DNA of 64,000 bases. It comes from an uncultured Alphaproteobacteria bacterium (lineage in GTDB: Bacteria > Pseudomonadota > Alphaproteobacteria > RF32 > CAG-239). This document shows positions 53,472 to 60,013 of this stretch, piece after piece. Positions within the stretch are counted from its first letter, which is position 1, and every line of letters starts with the position of its first letter. The stretch covers positions 16,540 through 80,539 of the forward strand of contig CALXUM010000009.1 of NCBI GenBank assembly GCA_944391685.1, written 5' to 3'. The notes under the pieces were generated by a model that was not told where the DNA came from, made no database searches, and saw only the letters and a list, made by a program, of their open reading frames with translations. The position numbers were made by a program, and so were the translations under genes.

Positions 53472-55294
53472 TGAATCGTGATAATGATAAAGGAAAAGTT
53501 CTGATAAATCGTTCGCTGATTTTGGCGGCAGCACAGTTTTTGTTTTTATTGGTGATTATTGTGCGTTTATATTATCTGCAGGTTTATCAGGCCGATAAAT
53601 ATAAAACATTAGCTGATGAAAACAGAATTTCCACACGCTTGTTAGTTCCACCAAGAGGAGTGATTTATGATCGACATGGAAAAGAATTAGCAACCAACAG
53701 ACAAAACTTTCAGGTTATGATTGTGGCAGAGCAAACAACTGATGTACAAGATACTTTGAATGCTTTGAAAAAAATTATGCCAATCAGTAAAGAAGAGGAA
53801 GAAAAAGTCAAAAAAGATTTGAAAAAGAATCGTAGTTTTGTGCCAATTAAAATTAAAGATAATCTGACTTGGGAAGAAGTGGCAAAAATTCAACTTAATG
53901 CACCTGATTTGCCAGGGATTATTATTGATGAGGGATTGTCAAGATATTATCCTTATGGAGAAAAAATGGCTCATGTCTTAGGTTATGTATCTTCCGTTTC
54001 GGAAAATGATGTTAAAGATGATCCATTGTTGGAAGTTCCGGGATTTAAAATCGGTAAAGCAGGAATAGAAAAACTTTTTGAAAAGAAACTACGCGGTAAA
54101 GGCGGAAACTTGAAGTTGGAAGTTAATGCTTACGGCAGAGTTATGAAAGAGATTGAACGTGTTGACGGAATTGCCGGTGAAAAAATTGATTTGAGTTTAG
54201 ATGCAAGATTGCAAACCAAAGCTTATGATTTGTTTGGGGAAGAAAGCGGAGCGGCGATTTTGTTAAATGTTCACACCGGAGAGATTTTGGCTTTTGTTTC
54301 AACGCCGGCTTATGATCCTAATTTATTGACGCAAGGATTGAGCAGCAAGGAGTGGAAAGAGTTAAACAGTAATGAAAAAAATCCGATGGTGAATAAAGCT
54401 TTGGCCGGACAATATTCTCCGGGGTCAACTTTTAAGATGGTAGTGGCTTTGGCTGCTTTGGAGAACGGAACCATAACTCCACAAACCAGAGCATTTTGTG
54501 CCGGTAAAATGTTTTTAGGCTCGCATGCTTTCCACTGTTGGAAAAAAGAAGGGCACGGTTATTTGGACGTGGTTCAGGCTTTGCAGCATTCTTGTGATAT
54601 TTTCTTTTATGAAACGGCACAAAAATTAGGCATTAATAAAATAAGCGAAATGGCAAGACGTTTCAGCATGGGAGAAAAAGTAAATATTGGTTTGGAGAAT
54701 GAAAAACCTGGATTGTTACCTACAACGGAGTGGAAACAACGTCGTTTTGGAGAACCTTGGCAACAGGGAGAAAGCCTTATTTCCGGTATTGGGCAAGGAT
54801 ATATTTTAACAACGCCGATCCAACTTGCGACCATGACGGCAAGGATTGCCAACGGAGGATATGAAATTGTACCGACATTTAAAAAATTTAATGTCGGTGA
54901 TAAAATTGATGCCAAAAAAATGAGCTTGAATCCTTTGCATATTGAACTGGTAAAACAGGGAATGTTTGATGTGATGAATATTCCGGGCGGAACGGCTTTT
55001 GGTTCAAGGTTTGATTTTAAGGGGCAAAAATTAGCCGGAAAGACCGGAACAACTCAGGTTCGTCGTATTACCATGAAAGAACGGCAATCAGGTATTGTCA
55101 GACAGGAAGATTTGCCATGGAAATTCAGAAACCATGCATTGTTTGTGGGTTATGCTCCGCATGATAATCCTAAATATGCAGTGGCGGTTTTGGTAGAACA
55201 CGGGCGTGGTGGTTCTTCGGTAGCAGCACCTATTGGCAGTAAGCTTTTGTTGGAAGCTTTGAAATTAGACGCAACATCTCAACCGGTGGAATAA
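53471..55294 (+). CDS. mrdA: Penicillin-binding protein 2, elongation transpeptidase
   Basis: PBP2 cross-links peptidoglycan during side-wall growth. A single N-terminal membrane helix (about 12-34) leads to a dimerisation domain (ENRISTRLLVPPRGVIYDR). The catalytic Ser is in SPGSTFKMVVALAALENG near residue 317, the second motif is SCDIFFYE, and the third is KTGTTQ near 520. All are present and the 607-residue length is normal. rodA starts five bases downstream. The pair forms the glycosyltransferase-transpeptidase unit directed by MreBCD. Confidence 0.95.
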   Translation: MNRDNDKGKVLINRSLILAAAQFLFLLVIIVRLYYLQVYQADKYKTLADENRISTRLLVPPRGVIYDRHGKELATNRQNFQVMIVAEQTTDVQDTLNALKKIMPISKEEEEKVKKDLKKNRSFVPIKIKDNLTWEEVAKIQLNAPDLPGIIIDEGLSRYYPYGEKMAHVLGYVSSVSENDVKDDPLLEVPGFKIGKAGIEKLFEKKLRGKGGNLKLEVNAYGRVMKEIERVDGIAGEKIDLSLDARLQTKAYDLFGEESGAAILLNVHTGEILAFVSTPAYDPNLLTQGLSSKEWKELNSNEKNPMVNKALAGQYSPGSTFKMVVALAALENGTITPQTRAFCAGKMFLGSHAFHCWKKEGHGYLDVVQALQHSCDIFFYETAQKLGINKISEMARRFSMGEKVNIGLENEKPGLLPTTEWKQRRFGEPWQQGESLISGIGQGYILTTPIQLATMTARIANGGYEIVPTFKKFNVGDKIDAKKMSLNPLHIELVKQGMFDVMNIPGGTAFGSRFDFKGQKLAGKTGTTQVRRITMKERQSGIVRQEDLPWKFRNHALFVGYAPHDNPKYAVAVLVEHGRGGSSVAAPIGSKLLLEALKLDATSQPVE

Positions 55295-55299
55295 GAAGA

Positions 55300-56439
55300 A
55301 TGTATAAATTTTATGAAACAGGTTTTAAAAGTCAGAATTTATCTTTGAAGGAAAAGTTTCAAAATTTGAGCTTTGCTTATATTTTGTTCATTATGTTGTT
55401 GGCGGCTGTCGGTGTAACAATGCTTTATTCGGCGGCGAACGGCAGTTGGAAACCATGGGCTTTAAATCAGCTGGTGCGTTTCGGTTTGGGATTTGGAGTA
55501 ATGATTACCTTAGCCATGATTAATGTGCGGGTATTTTTGCGTTATGCTTATGTGTTTTATTTTATTGCATTAATATTGCTGATTATTGTGGAGGTTACCG
55601 GTCATATCGGAATGGGAGCTCAGAGGTGGATTAATTTGGGCTTTATCAAGCTACAGCCTTCAGAGTTGATGAAAATTGCTTTAGTTTTGGCTTTGGCAAG
55701 GTACTTCCATGCTTCTTCTTTGCAGAGTATTGAAAGTACTCGCGGTATAATTATTCCGGTTTTGATGGTTTTGTTTCCGGCTTTTTTGGTGATGACACAG
55801 CCCGATTTGGGAACGGCTTTGATGTTGTTATTTTCAGCAGGAGCCATCTTTTTTGCAGTTGGTGTGCAGTTGTGGAAGTTTGGGGTTGTTTTGTTGGGGG
55901 CAATTATAACCATGCCCATAGCTTGGCATTTTTTGCATGACTATCAACAAAATCGTGTGTTGACATTTTTAAATCCGGAAAGAGATCCTTTGGGAGCAGG
56001 GTATCACATTATTCAGTCAAAGATTGCTTTGGGCTCAGGCGGTGTGTTTGGTAAGGGCTTTTTGAAGGGAACGCAAAGCCACTTAAACTTTTTGCCGGAG
56101 AAACATACGGACTTTATTTTTACGATGCTTTCTGAAGAGTTTGGTTTGATTGGAGCGGTGGCAATAGTTATACTTAACTTTTTGATTATTGCTTACAGTT
56201 TTATGTTTGCATTAAGAAGCAGTAGCTATTTTGGTAAGCTTTTGGCGATTGGTTTGGCTACTAACTATTTCTTGTATGTTTCCATTAATATGGCAATGGT
56301 TTTAGGCTTGATTCCGGTGGTGGGGATTCCTTTGCCTTTAATTTCTTATGGCGGAACGGTTATTCTTTCGGTTATGGCGGGGTTTGGTATAATTTTGTCA
56401 GTGAATATTAACCGAAACATAAATATAGGTAAAGATTAA
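55300..56439 (+). CDS. rodA: Peptidoglycan glycosyltransferase RodA
   Basis: RodA is the SEDS-family polymerase that works with PBP2. About ten hydrophobic helices span the 379 residues. Family motifs are GAQRWINLGFIKLQPSELMK, QPDLGTALML, then LPEKHTDFIFTMLSEEFGL and GIPLPLISYGGTVI. The cytoplasmic N-terminal 30 residues are somewhat longer than usual. The operon ends here: nine bases after the stop begins the relic that opens the accessory island, on the opposite strand. Confidence 0.95.
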   Translation: MYKFYETGFKSQNLSLKEKFQNLSFAYILFIMLLAAVGVTMLYSAANGSWKPWALNQLVRFGLGFGVMITLAMINVRVFLRYAYVFYFIALILLIIVEVTGHIGMGAQRWINLGFIKLQPSELMKIALVLALARYFHASSLQSIESTRGIIIPVLMVLFPAFLVMTQPDLGTALMLLFSAGAIFFAVGVQLWKFGVVLLGAIITMPIAWHFLHDYQQNRVLTFLNPERDPLGAGYHIIQSKIALGSGGVFGKGFLKGTQSHLNFLPEKHTDFIFTMLSEEFGLIGAVAIVILNFLIIAYSFMFALRSSSYFGKLLAIGLATNYFLYVSINMAMVLGLIPVVGIPLPLISYGGTVILSVMAGFGIILSVNINRNINIGKD

Positions 56440-56447
56440 GAAAAGCT

Positions 56448-56507
56448 TTAGCTGGAGTCTTGCCGAGCCATTTGATATTCTATCTCGTCAATGGAAAGAG
56501 AAGCCAT
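56448..56507 (-). pseudogene. Relic of the island's module gene (19-codon remnant)
   Basis: An open frame from ATG at 56507 to TAA at 56448 encodes MASLSIDEIEYQMARQDSS. The core SIDEIEYQMARQ is shared with the module proteins at 58598-59374 and 60997-62205 (DEIEYQMARQ). At DNA level 56460-56499 is identical over 40 bases to 59312-59351 of copy A. Homology stops abruptly on both sides. It is best read as a fragment left by recombination, though a translated micropeptide cannot be excluded. Confidence 0.75.
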
Positions 56508-56534
56508 TATACTCAAAAATCTTTCATAAATTAA

Positions 56535-56562
56535 TTGCATTTTAAGCAATATTTTTTATAAT
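56535..56562 (+). promoter_or_regulatory. Strong promoter of the structured RNA
   Basis: TTGCAT at 56535-56540 and a perfect TATAAT at 56557-56562, 16 bases apart. Transcription should begin near 56569, at the first base-paired stem of the RNA below. The first ten bases (TTGCATTTTA) and a following CAAT also occur in the module-B promoter at 62252-62280 on the opposite strand. Confidence 0.65.
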
Positions 56563-56568
56563 CACTTT

Positions 56569-56730
56569 CGCAGTCGGGGGTTCCGGCTGCGGAGTGTCGA
56601 AACTCCTTATAGGTTAATACTCCTCTTTTGGGGAGCCGGGGATATAAGGCTATGCACGAATAACCCGGACTGTACCTATACAGTTTCGAACTCCCCGCCT
56701 TAATTTGTTTTTAAGGCGGTTTCTTTTTAT
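56569..56730 (+). ncRNA. Structured small RNA of unknown class (6S-like size)
   Basis: No protein frame fits this stretch. It lies between a strong promoter and a rho-independent terminator, giving about 160 nt. CGCAGTCGG (from 56569) pairs with CCGGCTGCG. A longer pairing joins GCGG-AGT-TCGAAACT-TATAGGT (from about 56588) with ACCTATA-AGTTTCGA-ACTCC-CGC (56674-56698), giving a rod with an inner CCGGG/CCCGG stem. Length, rod shape and promoter recall 6S RNA, but I see no decisive 6S sequence, and tmRNA and SRP RNA motifs are absent. It may instead be the leader of the downstream regulator gene. Confidence 0.55.
56695..56730 (+). terminator. Rho-independent terminator of the structured RNA
   Basis: CCGCCTTAA (56695-56703) pairs perfectly with TTAAGGCGG (56711-56719) around a T-rich loop, followed by TTTCTTTTTAT. 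Confidence 0.9.
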
Positions 56731-56757
56731 AAATAAAGAAATCAGGGAGTTAAGAAA

Positions 56758-56997
56758 ATGGACTATAAACAAGACAAAAATGACTTAAGACGACGCAGAA
56801 AAACTCTTGCCACCAGATTACACGATATCAGAATTTCCAAACAACTACGTTTTAATAAGGTATGTGAAGAAACCGGCATTCCGCAAGGACTTTTAGATAA
56901 TCTGGAACTCGGCCGCGGCAGCGTCAACTTAGGTGCTTTGCACCTTTTGGCAAAATACTACGGCAAAAAGGTTGAAATCTTGCTGGTTGATAAATAA
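56758..56997 (+). CDS. Small Xre-like helix-turn-helix DNA-binding protein
   Basis: A 79-residue protein with one helix-turn-helix of the Cro/C1/Xre type. LHDIRISKQLRFNKVCEETGI gives the first helices, PQGLLDNLELGRGSVNLGAL the recognition helix and turn, and LHLLAKYYGKKVEILL the last helix and strand. A basic N-terminal arm (DLRRRRKTLATR) probably touches the DNA backbone. A GGGAG site at 56744-56748 precedes the ATG. It stands at the left end of the island, behind the structured RNA, and is the only obvious regulator there. Control of the island by this protein is inference from position. Confidence 0.82.
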   Translation: MDYKQDKNDLRRRRKTLATRLHDIRISKQLRFNKVCEETGIPQGLLDNLELGRGSVNLGALHLLAKYYGKKVEILLVDK

Positions 56998-57009
56998 TCA
57001 AAACAAAAA

Positions 57010-57037
57010 ATGGCGGCTTTAATTTCTAAGCCGCCAT
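57010..57037 (-). terminator. Terminator hairpin after the 57043-57519 gene
   Basis: ATGGCGGCTT pairs with AAGCCGCCAT; on the minus strand it is followed by TTTTTTG. The left part of this hairpin is repeated almost exactly at 58369-58398. Confidence 0.75.
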
Positions 57038-57042
57038 AAAAT

Positions 57043-57519
57043 TTAGATATCTGTGTTAAAATCATCAGGTAAATCAGACATATCCACACATTGTGATTTC
57101 ATTTCTTGTAAATATTCTTGTACAATTTCTTTAACCTTTAAACTTGCATTGGTATTAACCTGAATCTCGTACATTGTACCGGTGTATAATTTCTTAGCCA
57201 GATCACTATTTTTAATCAAATTTTGATAATGCATATAGGTTGCCTCAATAACCTTATTAAAATCATTTTTGATATCCTCATTTTTATTTTTATAGAAAGA
57301 ATCAAAAATTTGATATGCAACATCTTTTGAACATTTTGTTAAATTGTTATAAGCGTTAATCATTTCAATATCTGTTGCGTTATCAGGCATGTCAATCTTG
57401 CAATTATCTAATTTATTTTCTAGTTGTTTTATCAATTTAGCATTTTCTCCAACACATTCAGATGCACAGATTAATGACGGACAAAACAATATACAAAAAC
57501 AAACCAAAAAAATACGCAT
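57043..57519 (-). CDS. Exported protein of unknown family
   Basis: A 158-residue protein with a signal peptide (MRIFLVCFCILFCPSLICAS, cleavage near residue 20). The mature part is helical and charged, with Cys in ECVGEN, DNCKID, LTKCSKD and SQCVDM, an even number that could pair. The size and Cys spacing resemble small periplasmic proteins of the LprI type, but I cannot confirm this. It lies 14 bases downstream of the headless gene end at 57534-57845. Together they look like the tail of an island cassette: variable module C-terminus followed by a small envelope protein. Confidence 0.72.
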   Translation of the reverse strand: MRIFLVCFCILFCPSLICASECVGENAKLIKQLENKLDNCKIDMPDNATDIEMINAYNNLTKCSKDVAYQIFDSFYKNKNEDIKNDFNKVIEATYMHYQNLIKNSDLAKKLYTGTMYEIQVNTNASLKVKEIVQEYLQEMKSQCVDMSDLPDDFNTDI

Positions 57520-57533
57520 TTATGTTCACCTTT

Positions 57534-57845
57534 TTATTTTTTATTATAATATTGAGGATATTTACTATTAATATATTCGTCAAGTTTAGATTTATACAGT
57601 TTATCAAATTCTTCTTGATTGCTATAATTGTTTCTTGCTCTATTATACCAACTCCTAATATTATTTATTTGGCTGTGATCTTTATCAACAAGTTCAAAAT
57701 ATCTTTGCATACGTTTTTTAGTATATGCATTATTTATTTTCTGAGCATCTTCTTCTGATAAATTATTAATTTTTTCAGCTAAACTTGGGGATATAACCAT
57801 GTTACGAGGATATGTGGTTTCAAAATATTCATTAACCGTTAAGAC
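57534..57845 (-). pseudogene. Headless 3' end of an island gene
   Basis: The frame is open from a TAA at 57846-57848 to 57534, but no start codon or ribosome site exists at its beginning; the first ATG (57800) lies inside what looks like continuous protein (EYFETTYPRNMVISPS). The product is hydrophilic and helical (KRMQRYFELVDKD; WYNRARNNYSNQEEFDKLYK). Its 5' end stops exactly where the 57841-57915 repeat begins. It is therefore most likely the C-terminal arm of a module gene whose N-terminal half was replaced by recombination at the repeat. Translation from 57800 remains possible. Confidence 0.65.
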
Positions 57846-57915
57846 TTAACAATATCTTCAACTTTTAAGTTTACTATCTCAAGCAAATAACTTTATCGGA
57901 GTTTGGTGATGAAAA
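57841..57915 (+). repeat. Island leader repeat, copy 1 (half hub)
   Basis: A 75-base block that recurs at 59472 and 62336. It contains CTTAACAATATCTTCAACTT and the distal piece CAAATAACTTTATCGGAGTT, ending in the ribosome site CGGAG and the first codons ATGAAAAA of an exported protein. Copy 1 lacks the upstream extension seen in copies 2 and 3. It probably holds a promoter or 5' leader; I cannot mark -35/-10 boxes with confidence. Confidence 0.85.
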
Positions 57916-58391
57916 AGATTTTATGCCTGTTAGCAATTTTTTTTATGACTAGTTCTGTTCACGCAGAAGAAAATTTAACGCCTCAAAAATTAGCAGAACA
58001 GCAGGCAAAAAAAATCTATGAAGATTGTGAGCAAAAAATTCCGTTAGTAAATGAAGATAATGTAATTAGTGGTAATATTGCCGATGTTGAACGTGTGCGT
58101 AAAATTAAAAAATGTATCAAGAACAATATATTGAAGCAAGTTCAAGACTACTTAAGATCAGACGAAGTTGATAATTTTACTAAAAATATAGAAACAGATG
58201 AAAAGGCAAGATTTAATCTTTATAAATCCTTATATTTTTGCTCAGAAAGTAGTGATGAATTTGAATGTAAAAATCAATATAAAAATGATACTTCTTTAGA
58301 AAAGTTGATATTAGAGCATAGACTAAAAGGAGATATGTATAATTTATTGGTTGATGTTTTAGAAGCAAAAAATGGCGGCTTTAATTTTTAG
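57909..58391 (+). CDS. Exported protein under the island leader repeat
   Basis: A 160-residue protein from the ATG at 57909, with the CGGAG site of the repeat in front. A signal peptide ends near SSVHA. The mature part is helical and charged with four Cys (EDCEQK, IKKCIKN, YFCSES, FECKNQ), probably two disulfides. Unlike the other two genes driven by this leader it is not a lipoprotein, and its sequence is unrelated after the first codons. It converges with the small membrane protein gene at 58426. Its last codons lie in a repeated hairpin. Confidence 0.75.
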   Translation: MKKILCLLAIFFMTSSVHAEENLTPQKLAEQQAKKIYEDCEQKIPLVNEDNVISGNIADVERVRKIKKCIKNNILKQVQDYLRSDEVDNFTKNIETDEKARFNLYKSLYFCSESSDEFECKNQYKNDTSLEKLILEHRLKGDMYNLLVDVLEAKNGGFNF

Positions 58392-58398
58392 GCCGCCA
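58369..58398. repeat. Repeated hairpin, second copy
   Basis: TGGCGGCTTTAATTTTTAGG followed by CCGCCA forms GGCGGC/GCCGCC pairing across the stop codon of the exported protein. The first 21 bases from AAAAAATGGCGG match 57005-57025 exactly. Here it lacks a T-run and is a weak terminator at best. Confidence 0.6.
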
Positions 58399-58425
58399 CA
58401 GTAGTTTATTTAAAATATCATTATT

Positions 58426-58641
58426 TTAATCAAGATTTTCCAAGTCTTTCCACACTTGTTGACAGCAATTTTTATCATGTCCTTCTTCTATACAAGTTTG
58501 CATATAATTAAACTTTTGATAATATGGCAATATGAACCATATACTGATAGCTAAAATAGCACAAACGCCTATAGCGGCCAAGAAAAAAGAGACAACTTTA
58601 TCTAATATTTTCTTTACGCATATTTTCTGTTCTGAACTCAT
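58426..58641 (-). CDS. Small single-pass membrane protein of cassette A
   Basis: A 71-residue protein with one membrane helix (about 18-40) and a short tail bearing Cys-x2-Glu-Gly-x5-Cys (TCIEEGHDKNCC). The same arrangement and motif occur in the small protein at 63274-63477, so the two are homologues. Its start overlaps the end of the cassette A module gene by 44 bases, implying coupled translation. By analogy with effector-immunity pairs it could neutralise or anchor the module protein; this is inference only. Confidence 0.75.
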   Translation of the reverse strand: MSSEQKICVKKILDKVVSFFLAAIGVCAILAISIWFILPYYQKFNYMQTCIEEGHDKNCCQQVWKDLENLD

Positions 58642-59374
58642 CTAACATATTCTCACAACTTTGATTTGGATTATTATATCCCATATTGCTACCATAAAGA
58701 TTGTTTTTCAAGTCTTTTTGACTATCAGCAATAATCGTTTGCATTGGCATATTACCTTTTTTCTTATGATAATCATATATTTCTTTGCCATAACCCATTC
58801 TTAATCCCCAATCTCTACTAGTAGGACTAATTTGTGCCAGTTTACATTGTAATAAAGCATGATAATAATTATCAATACCATCAGCCTGTCCTGTTCCATA
58901 TTTTTTAACAAGTTTTTTACCAACATTGTTCATCTTGTTATAATGTTGATATGCAATCTGAGCATCGGCCGCCAATTCACCAATATTTTCTCCGGTATAT
59001 TTTATTGTATCAAAAATAAGGTTTGCTGTGTTGCCTAATTGTTTTAAATCGTATAATTTTTTTTGCGTATTTATTTCACTTTTTGTATTAGATGATAAAT
59101 TATCATAATCAAAATCTTTCTTTTGTGAAGAAGTTGTGATATTATTATTTGGTAACGGAGCTTTTCCCATCTTCTCAATATTAGAAGATATCTGCGAACT
59201 CCCGAAACCATAATTGTTATCAGCCTTGCCCCAGAAGTTTGTTCCATATTGAGGGTAGTCTTTAGTTATTCCTTGGTTGTTATAACCTTCTATCAAACTG
59301 TTTTCCCGTTTTTGCCGAGCCATTTGATATTCTATCTCGTCAATGGAAAGAAAATCCGCTATGGTCAACGCCAT
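58598..59374 (-). CDS. Module protein A, probably silent or N-terminally damaged copy
   Basis: The frame of 258 residues starts MALTIADFLSIDEIEYQMAR and continues with the island module (ENSLIEGYNNQGITKDYPQY, then NFWGKADNNYGFG). After residue about 68 it is unlike module B but resembles module C, with H-A-x3-C-x2-A-Q, K-E, A-D and N-x2-G-x3-G-x3-P-x3-C in order. Compared with copy B the gene has lost its first 20-odd codons from frame by one extra base near 59343-59356. It also lacks the normal ATG, ribosome site and promoter. The ATG used here has no good ribosome site. No signal peptide is visible. It may be a stored cassette. Confidence 0.65.
   Translation of the reverse strand: MALTIADFLSIDEIEYQMARQKRENSLIEGYNNQGITKDYPQYGTNFWGKADNNYGFGSSQISSNIEKMGKAPLPNNNITTSSQKKDFDYDNLSSNTKSEINTQKKLYDLKQLGNTANLIFDTIKYTGENIGELAADAQIAYQHYNKMNNVGKKLVKKYGTGQADGIDNYYHALLQCKLAQISPTSRDWGLRMGYGKEIYDYHKKKGNMPMQTIIADSQKDLKNNLYGSNMGYNNPNQSCENMLDEFRTENMRKENIR
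59202..59335 (-). repeat. Module repeat, copy A (minus half of hub)
   Basis: These 134 bases are identical to 61973-62106. They code for the central part of the module, from EYQMARQ to NNYGFG. The matching 28 bases downstream in copy B and C differ here, so homology ends sharply at the module boundary. The continuing, slightly diverged part extends to about 59410. Confidence 0.9.
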
Positions 59375-59416
59375 AGGTGTCTATCTTTTTACCATCAGCC
59401 ACATAGCCCAGCGGTG

Positions 59417-59624
59417 ATTGTGAAAAATATATCGAGCTTGTGGAAAAGTTACAAAAACCCCTCTATTTAGCCTTAACAATATCTTCAACTTTTAAGTTTA
59501 CTATCTCAAGCAAATAACTTTATCGGAGTTTGATGATGAAAAAAGTCTTGTTTGCTTGTATGGCTGTTTTGCTGATAACAACCGCTTGTAGTTTGTTTAC
59601 GCAAAATAAAGAAGAAAAATTTGT
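59417..59624 (+). repeat. Island leader repeat, copy 2 (plus half of hub)
   Basis: About 208 bases nearly identical to 62287-62492. They run from an AT-rich upstream part through the CTTAACAATATC leader and CGGAG ribosome site to the lipoprotein signal peptide and its first mature residues. Similarity ends at the codons for FVNP. It directly abuts the truncated 5' end of module copy A. Confidence 0.88.
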
Positions 59625-59988
59625 TAACCCCCTGTTTTATAAACAATTGGCTCCTTTTGCCGTTGGCAGCAGAGAAACTTATCTAACCCCAACCTCAATG
59701 ACATATTCAAACTCTATCATTCATACCAAAGATGACAAACATGAAAACGGATGGACCGTCGTTCCTTGTAAACTATTAGAAAATGAAGAAAACTACATTG
59801 TCTTAAAATGTAAAGATATTTATTGGCGAGGAATGGGTAATCCTTATGATATTTATAAATATCAACTAGACAAATGTTTTACTACTAACGATGAAGGGAA
59901 ATGTACTTCTCTCTATGTAAAAGAATATTATTATGATGAATATTCAACATTTCCAGGAGAAAGCACATATGCCGTGGAGCTTGATTAA
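59536..59988 (+). CDS. Island lipoprotein, single-domain form
   Basis: A 150-residue lipoprotein with lipobox LITTAC (Cys17). One copy of a domain of about 100 residues follows, marked by FVNPLFY, LTPTS and four spaced Cys (VPCKLL, LKCKD, DKCFTT, GKCTSL). The first 32 residues are identical to those of the lipoprotein at 62404. The strand-rich pattern with paired Cys recalls small lysozyme-inhibitor lipoproteins such as MliC, but I see no exact signature. It is divergent from module gene A. Start: the second of two adjacent ATGs after CGGAG. Confidence 0.78.
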   Translation: MKKVLFACMAVLLITTACSLFTQNKEEKFVNPLFYKQLAPFAVGSRETYLTPTSMTYSNSIIHTKDDKHENGWTVVPCKLLENEENYIVLKCKDIYWRGMGNPYDIYKYQLDKCFTTNDEGKCTSLYVKEYYYDEYSTFPGESTYAVELD

Positions 59989-60003
59989 ATAACCCAAGCT
60001 CCA
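59974..60003 (+). terminator. Terminator after the single-domain lipoprotein gene
   Basis: GTGGAGCTT pairs with AAGCTCCAC across the stop codon, followed by an AT-rich stretch with TTTATTTT. It separates the lipoprotein gene from the converging membrane protein gene. Confidence 0.6.
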
Positions 60004-60013
60004 CAACTTATAT

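Noticed and set aside
56569..56730. tmRNA or a tRNA-like gene, because of the TTCGAACTCC stretch near 56685
   Set aside because: No tag reading frame, no acceptor stem with CCA and no tmRNA 5' motif (GGGGNTGA...TTCGAC). The TTCGA bases are part of a long internal pairing instead.
56569..56730. Firm 6S RNA assignment
   Set aside because: Size, promoter and rod shape fit, but I cannot verify the conserved 6S bubble or its sequence, so the feature is left as a structured RNA of unknown class.
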